DNA of 64,000 nucleotides from PALSA-693 sp963729695 (GTDB lineage Bacteria > Actinomycetota > Acidimicrobiia > Acidimicrobiales > Palsa-688). The stretch covers positions 62,001-126,000 of the forward strand of contig CAVSOT010000009.1 of assembly GCA_963729695.1 (NCBI GenBank), in the 5' to 3' direction. Shown here one piece after another: positions 60,563 through 64,000 of the stretch. Position numbers and translations under genes: made by a program. Positions within the stretch are counted from its first letter, which is position 1, and every line of letters starts with the position of its first letter. The notes under the pieces were generated by a model that searched no databases, was not told the DNA's origin, and saw only the letters and a program-made list of their open reading frames with translations.

Positions 60563-61579
60563 TCAGCCGTGCGGGTGCAGCTTCGCCAACGGTGACGCCG
60601 GCTGCTGAATGAGTTGGAACCCCACACCCTCCGGGTCGGTGAAGGTCAGGACGACGTGGGTGCCGAACGACTCACCGAAGTCCCACTCCTCCGGCGGTCC
60701 GGGGAGGAGGGCCCGTTCCTTCGCCCAATCGGAGGCCATGAGAATATGATACGACGCGTCGATGTCGTCCACTTCGAAGACGCACCTCATGATCCCGAGG
60801 TGCGTCGGCTCCCGATACGGGGTCGGGTGATCCTGCGACTCGGTCCACTGGAGCCAGTCGAACATGACCCGGCGGTCGTTGCGCACGGCCAGCAGCGCCC
60901 CGTCGCACTGCGTCAGCCCGCCGCCCGGGCTGTACACGTTGGGTACGGGATCGGCGTTCTGCATGCTCCAGAGAAAGTCCAACCCGAGCGTGTCGACATA
61001 GAACGAAAAGTACCGGTCGATGTCAGAAGTGTTGTGGGCGACGGTGATTGGAGTGATCGGGGTTTCGAACATGGTGTTCGAAAACTCCACGGTGATGCCA
61101 TCGGGGTCGTGGACCGCGAACACGTTGTACGGGAAGATCGGCAGATCGGGGTGGAAGCTCACCGCCGTGTCGGTATTCGGCGCGAACGGCTCGCTGCCCG
61201 CTTCGATGGCCGACCGGCGGGCGGCATCGACGTCGGCCACCTGGGGCACGATTCGATACCACCCGACGTTGGCGTGGGAGAGATACGGCCTCCCCACGGG
61301 CGCGGGATTCTGCCACTCGACGAGGTGGATCATGGGGAAGTTCCCGGCCTGGGTGGTGTCCTTCATCATGCAGCCTTTGAACGTTCCCTGCTCGATCCCG
61401 AGGCTCGGGAACGCCTGTTCCACCGCCGTCTCGGCGACCACTCGTAGTGGCGTCACCTTCTCATACCACCGACGGGACCGGTCCAGGTCCGAGACGTTCA
61501 CGTCGAAATGCGAGATCCGGTTCAGCCGGTTGTGCAATCCCCGGTCGTCCAGCGGGGAACGAAGCGATGACGGGCTCAT
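60563..61579 (-). CDS. Two-module VOC protein (extradiol-dioxygenase-like)
   Basis: 338 aa. The N-terminal module is 'LNRISHFDVNVSDLDRSRRWYEK' to 'FAVHDPDGITVEFSNT'; the C-terminal module is 'TPITVAHNTSDIDRYFSFYV' to 'LTFTDPEGVGFQLIQQ'. His in SHFDV and AHNTS and Glu in TVEFS fit metal ligands. Its ATG overlaps the stop of the P450 (ATGA), so it is coupled and probably acts in the same pathway. Confidence 0.85.
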   Translation of the reverse strand: MSPSSLRSPLDDRGLHNRLNRISHFDVNVSDLDRSRRWYEKVTPLRVVAETAVEQAFPSLGIEQGTFKGCMMKDTTQAGNFPMIHLVEWQNPAPVGRPYLSHANVGWYRIVPQVADVDAARRSAIEAGSEPFAPNTDTAVSFHPDLPIFPYNVFAVHDPDGITVEFSNTMFETPITPITVAHNTSDIDRYFSFYVDTLGLDFLWSMQNADPVPNVYSPGGGLTQCDGALLAVRNDRRVMFDWLQWTESQDHPTPYREPTHLGIMRCVFEVDDIDASYHILMASDWAKERALLPGPPEEWDFGESFGTHVVLTFTDPEGVGFQLIQQPASPLAKLHPHG

Positions 61580-62769
61580 CGTTGGGCCGCCGTGGGGTGG
61601 ACGTCGATGAACCCGGCTTCAGGGCCTCGGACGAAGAAGGCGTTGCCATAGTCGATGTTGCGCAGCGAGTAGTCGGGCGCCACGGCGAGGAGGTGTTCGA
61701 TGGCGACTTTCGTCTCCAAGCGCGCCAGGGGGGCGCCCAGGCACAGATGCGGCCCCCACCCGAAAGCGACGTTTGACTTGAGCGGGCGGTGGACGTCGAA
61801 GCGATTCGGCTCCTCCCAACGGGAAGGGTCCCGGTTGGCAGCCGCCAGGAACACGAATACCGTCTCACCTTTGGCCAATTCGACGCCCCCGAGGTTGGTG
61901 TCCTGCATGACCAGTCGCGGACCGGTGAACTGGACCGGTCCGCACCACCGAAGCGACTCCTCGATCACCGCCGGAACGAGCGAGGGGTCGGCCGCGACCT
62001 GTCGTCGTTGATCCGGGTGTTGCTCCAGGGCCACGAGGGTGCATCCCATCGCCTTCGCCGTGGTGTCGTAGCCGGCCAGCACGAGGAGCACCGCAGCGGA
62101 TCGGATCTCGTCATCGGTCATGGCGTGCTTGGCAGGGAGGTTGAGCATCGCGGTGAACAGGTCGTCGGGCTTCTCCCGCCGATGGCGATCCATCTCCTCG
62201 AGGATGTACTGGTTGATCTCGATGGAGGCGCGCCGCATCGATTTCTGCGCTTCCTCGCTCTCGCTTCCATAGGCGAGGTTGGAGACGATGTCGTGCGACC
62301 ACCGGCGGAAATCGTCGTAGCGCTCCGGCGGGATGCCAAGCATGTCGGCGACGATGACCGTGGGGATCATGGTGAAGTCGGCGATCAGGTCGTAGCTCTG
62401 GCTGCCTGCGGTCAGAGGACCGACCAGCTCGTCTACTGCCTCTCGAACTCGTTGTTCCCACTTCGCGACCGAGCTCCTCGTGAACAGGGGCGCCAGGCCG
62501 CCCCGGAGGCGTCGATGGTACGGACCGTCGACCGTGATCATGTTGGGCGCGTCGAACCAATAGATGAGCTCCGGATCCCCGTTGAGTTCCGTGAAGCGCT
62601 CGCCGCCGTCGGTCAGAACGGTCGTGACCTCGTCGAAGCCGAACACGTTCCAGCCTTGCATCAGGTCGTTGAAGACCACGTTTCCGTGCGGGCGGAGTTG
62701 GTCATACAGGGAGTACGGGTCGTCGATGGCTTCGGGGGTGAAGAAGTTGGTATCGATATGGCTGACCAT
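61576..62769 (-). CDS. Cytochrome P450 (coupled to VOC protein)
   Basis: 397 aa. I-helix 'LLVLAGYDTTAKAMG', K-helix 'EESLRW', haem loop 'FGWGPHLCLGAPLARLE' are all canonical. ATG 62769 has GGAGCAGG upstream; the frame is open to 62970. It shares segments such as 'PNMITVDGPYHRRLR' and 'FRRWSHDIVSNLAYG' with the divergent P450 at 62961 and is its paralogue. Substrate unknown; the coupled VOC suggests an aromatic or polyketide-like ring compound. Confidence 0.93.
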   Translation of the reverse strand: MVSHIDTNFFTPEAIDDPYSLYDQLRPHGNVVFNDLMQGWNVFGFDEVTTVLTDGGERFTELNGDPELIYWFDAPNMITVDGPYHRRLRGGLAPLFTRSSVAKWEQRVREAVDELVGPLTAGSQSYDLIADFTMIPTVIVADMLGIPPERYDDFRRWSHDIVSNLAYGSESEEAQKSMRRASIEINQYILEEMDRHRREKPDDLFTAMLNLPAKHAMTDDEIRSAAVLLVLAGYDTTAKAMGCTLVALEQHPDQRRQVAADPSLVPAVIEESLRWCGPVQFTGPRLVMQDTNLGGVELAKGETVFVFLAAANRDPSRWEEPNRFDVHRPLKSNVAFGWGPHLCLGAPLARLETKVAIEHLLAVAPDYSLRNIDYGNAFFVRGPEAGFIDVHPTAAQR

Positions 62770-62832
62770 GCCTGCTCCTCGCGCCCTCACCCTCGTCGTG
62801 GGGTTCGGACAACTACCGTAGCTGCGCTCGCC

Positions 62833-62844
62833 CGGTCCGGACCG
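62833..62844. promoter_or_regulatory. 12-bp palindrome between divergent P450 genes
   Basis: CGGTCCGGACCG sits in the 191-bp gap between the two P450 starts. It could be a regulator site (TetR-like), but GC-rich palindromes this short can arise by chance. Confidence 0.3.
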
Positions 62845-62960
62845 CGTCGGGCCGCCGAACCTGGTGTGCTCTGGTTCGGGCGCGGACGGGACTGGACAAC
62901 GCTCGCCGTCCATGCCACCGTTGCCACCAGGCCGGACCATGACGACAACGGAGGGCCCTG

Positions 62961-64000
62961 GTGGGCGCACGGGTGAAGATCGACTTTCATGACGGGTCCT
63001 ACGTGGAGGACCCCTTTCCCGCGTATGAGGAGGTCCGGGCCGCCGGACGCATCGTCTGGAACGAGGTGTTCGCGGCCTGGATGCTGACGGGATACGAGGA
63101 TTGCCGGGCGGTTCTGGCCGACCGGGGCGATCGTTTCGGGGCCATGGCGGGCAACCCTGACCTGGTCTATTGGATGGAAACGCCCAACATGATCATGGTC
63201 GACGGTGCGGAGCACACCCGGCTGCGGTCGATCATGGCCCCGCTGTTCACGGCATCGTCCGTGGCCAGGTGGGAAACCCGGGTCAGGGAGGTGGTCGACG
63301 ACCTCCTCGCTCGGGTCGTGGCCCGGCCTGGCGGTTTCGATCTCATCGGGGACCTCACCATGATCCCCACGGTCATCGTCGCCGACATGCTCGGGGTCTC
63401 CCCCGACATGTATGGCGACTTTCGCCGCTGGTCGCACACGATCGTGTCCAACCTGTCGTACGGCCACGAGGACGACGATGTGCGTGCCCTGCTCAAGCAG
63501 ACGGCGAAAGAGGTCAACGAGTACATGCGGTCGGAGGTGGAGCGCCACAGGGCGGATCGTCCAGACGACCTCATCACCACGATGCTGGGATCGTCGATGA
63601 CCGACGGCGAGATCGTTTCCACCGCCATCCTGTTGCTGCTCGCGGGTTACGACACGACGGCCAAGGCCCTGTCCAACAGTGTGGTACTTCTCGAGCGCTA
63701 CCCCGAGCAGCGGCGGCTTCTCGTCGAGAATCCGGCGCTCATTCCCGCCGCCATCGAAGAGGTGCTTCGTTTTTGGGGCGTGCAGCAAGCGTCGCCCCGC
63801 CACGTGCGCCGGGACTTCGACTTTGCGGGGGAGCACGTCGCCAAAGACGCGACGATCTACGTCATGACGGCCGCCGCCAATCGTGATCCTGATCGCTGGC
63901 CCGATGCGGGCGGCTTCGACGTCAACCGGGACAGCAAGGCTCATCTGGCTTTTGGGCACGGACCACATCTCTGCCTGGGCGCGCCCCTCGCTCGGCTGGA
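62961..64000 (+). CDS. Cytochrome P450, 3' end outside the window
   Basis: At least 346 aa before the window ends. 'YVEDPFPAYEEVRAAGRIVW', 'PNMIMVDGAEHTRLRSIMAP', I-helix 'LLLLAGYDTTAKALS', K-helix 'EEVLRF' and haem loop 'FGHGPHLCLGAPLARL' are present; only the last ~50 residues are missing. GTG 62961 follows GGAGGG; GTG 62973 is possible. Divergent from its paralogue at 61576. Confidence 0.9.
   Translation, partial: MGARVKIDFHDGSYVEDPFPAYEEVRAAGRIVWNEVFAAWMLTGYEDCRAVLADRGDRFGAMAGNPDLVYWMETPNMIMVDGAEHTRLRSIMAPLFTASSVARWETRVREVVDDLLARVVARPGGFDLIGDLTMIPTVIVADMLGVSPDMYGDFRRWSHTIVSNLSYGHEDDDVRALLKQTAKEVNEYMRSEVERHRADRPDDLITTMLGSSMTDGEIVSTAILLLLAGYDTTAKALSNSVVLLERYPEQRRLLVENPALIPAAIEEVLRFWGVQQASPRHVRRDFDFAGEHVAKDATIYVMTAAANRDPDRWPDAGGFDVNRDSKAHLAFGHGPHLCLGAPLARL

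Overview
This 64 kb window is GC-rich throughout. It carries several actinobacterial hallmarks: a probable F420-dependent LLM oxidoreductase, an ECF41-type sigma factor with a fused NTF2 domain, large AAA-LuxR regulators, a MobF relaxase, many GTG/TTG starts, and genes with a TANNNT -10 box only 6-9 nt before the start codon. A remnant of an 'FYGSTG...LNKPAVGMAAT' repeat protein, a repeat type I associate with Acidimicrobiia, points to that class of Actinomycetota. The assignment is an inference; no rRNA or ribosomal protein gene is present.

Layout. 0-17.7 kb is mostly intact chromosomal metabolism: SDR + VOC, a membrane-protein group, nicotinamidase facing an XdhC protein, a HAD phosphatase, a LysM/NlpC wall hydrolase, a DUF4157 protein overlapping a methyltransferase, an LLM oxidoreductase, a double SnoaL-like protein, a P450 and an SDR. 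17.8-31.5 kb looks like a decayed integrated element. It runs from a truncated tRNA-Arg copy to an intact tRNA-Arg(ACG) next to a tyrosine recombinase. Inside are IS110 and IS481 remnants, secreted proteins, a CarD C-domain-only protein, a frameshifted MobF relaxase-helicase, a coupled pair of small genes and a toxin-antitoxin pair. 31.9-34.0 kb is a tightly overlapping alkylation-repair operon: sigma factor (frameshifted), Ogt, 2OG-Fe(II) oxygenase and a stand-alone Ada zinc domain. 34-36 kb is a graveyard of truncated genes. 36-43 kb holds a G1 glutamic protease, a frameshifted LuxR regulator and two downstream genes, each preceded by the same palindrome. 43-49 kb has SnoaL/SDR genes, RidA and K+ channel pseudogenes and a GAP-family membrane protein. 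49-57 kb has a LOG-like protein, an ECF41 sigma/VOC module with divergent sigma promoters, an MFS exporter, DUF899/DUF2182 genes and a bicupin protein. 57-64 kb has two tandem RCC1-repeat secreted proteins, then a two-module VOC protein, a P450 and a second, divergent P450 that runs off the window.

How things work together. Several groups (SDR, SnoaL-like, LLM, VOC, P450) are typical of oxidation of hydrophobic substrates such as steroids or aromatics, but the substrates cannot be read from the sequence. The best regulatory readings are the paired ECF41 promoters at 51955-52016, the twin LuxR-type palindromes at 40226 and 41440, and an operator over the -35 of the DUF2182 promoter. Non-coding DNA is also notable: a hairpin-repeat family at two distant loci (2.1 and 49.9 kb) and many intergenic tandem arrays. 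Single-base frameshifts cluster between about 26 and 49 kb and may be genuine decay or assembly error.
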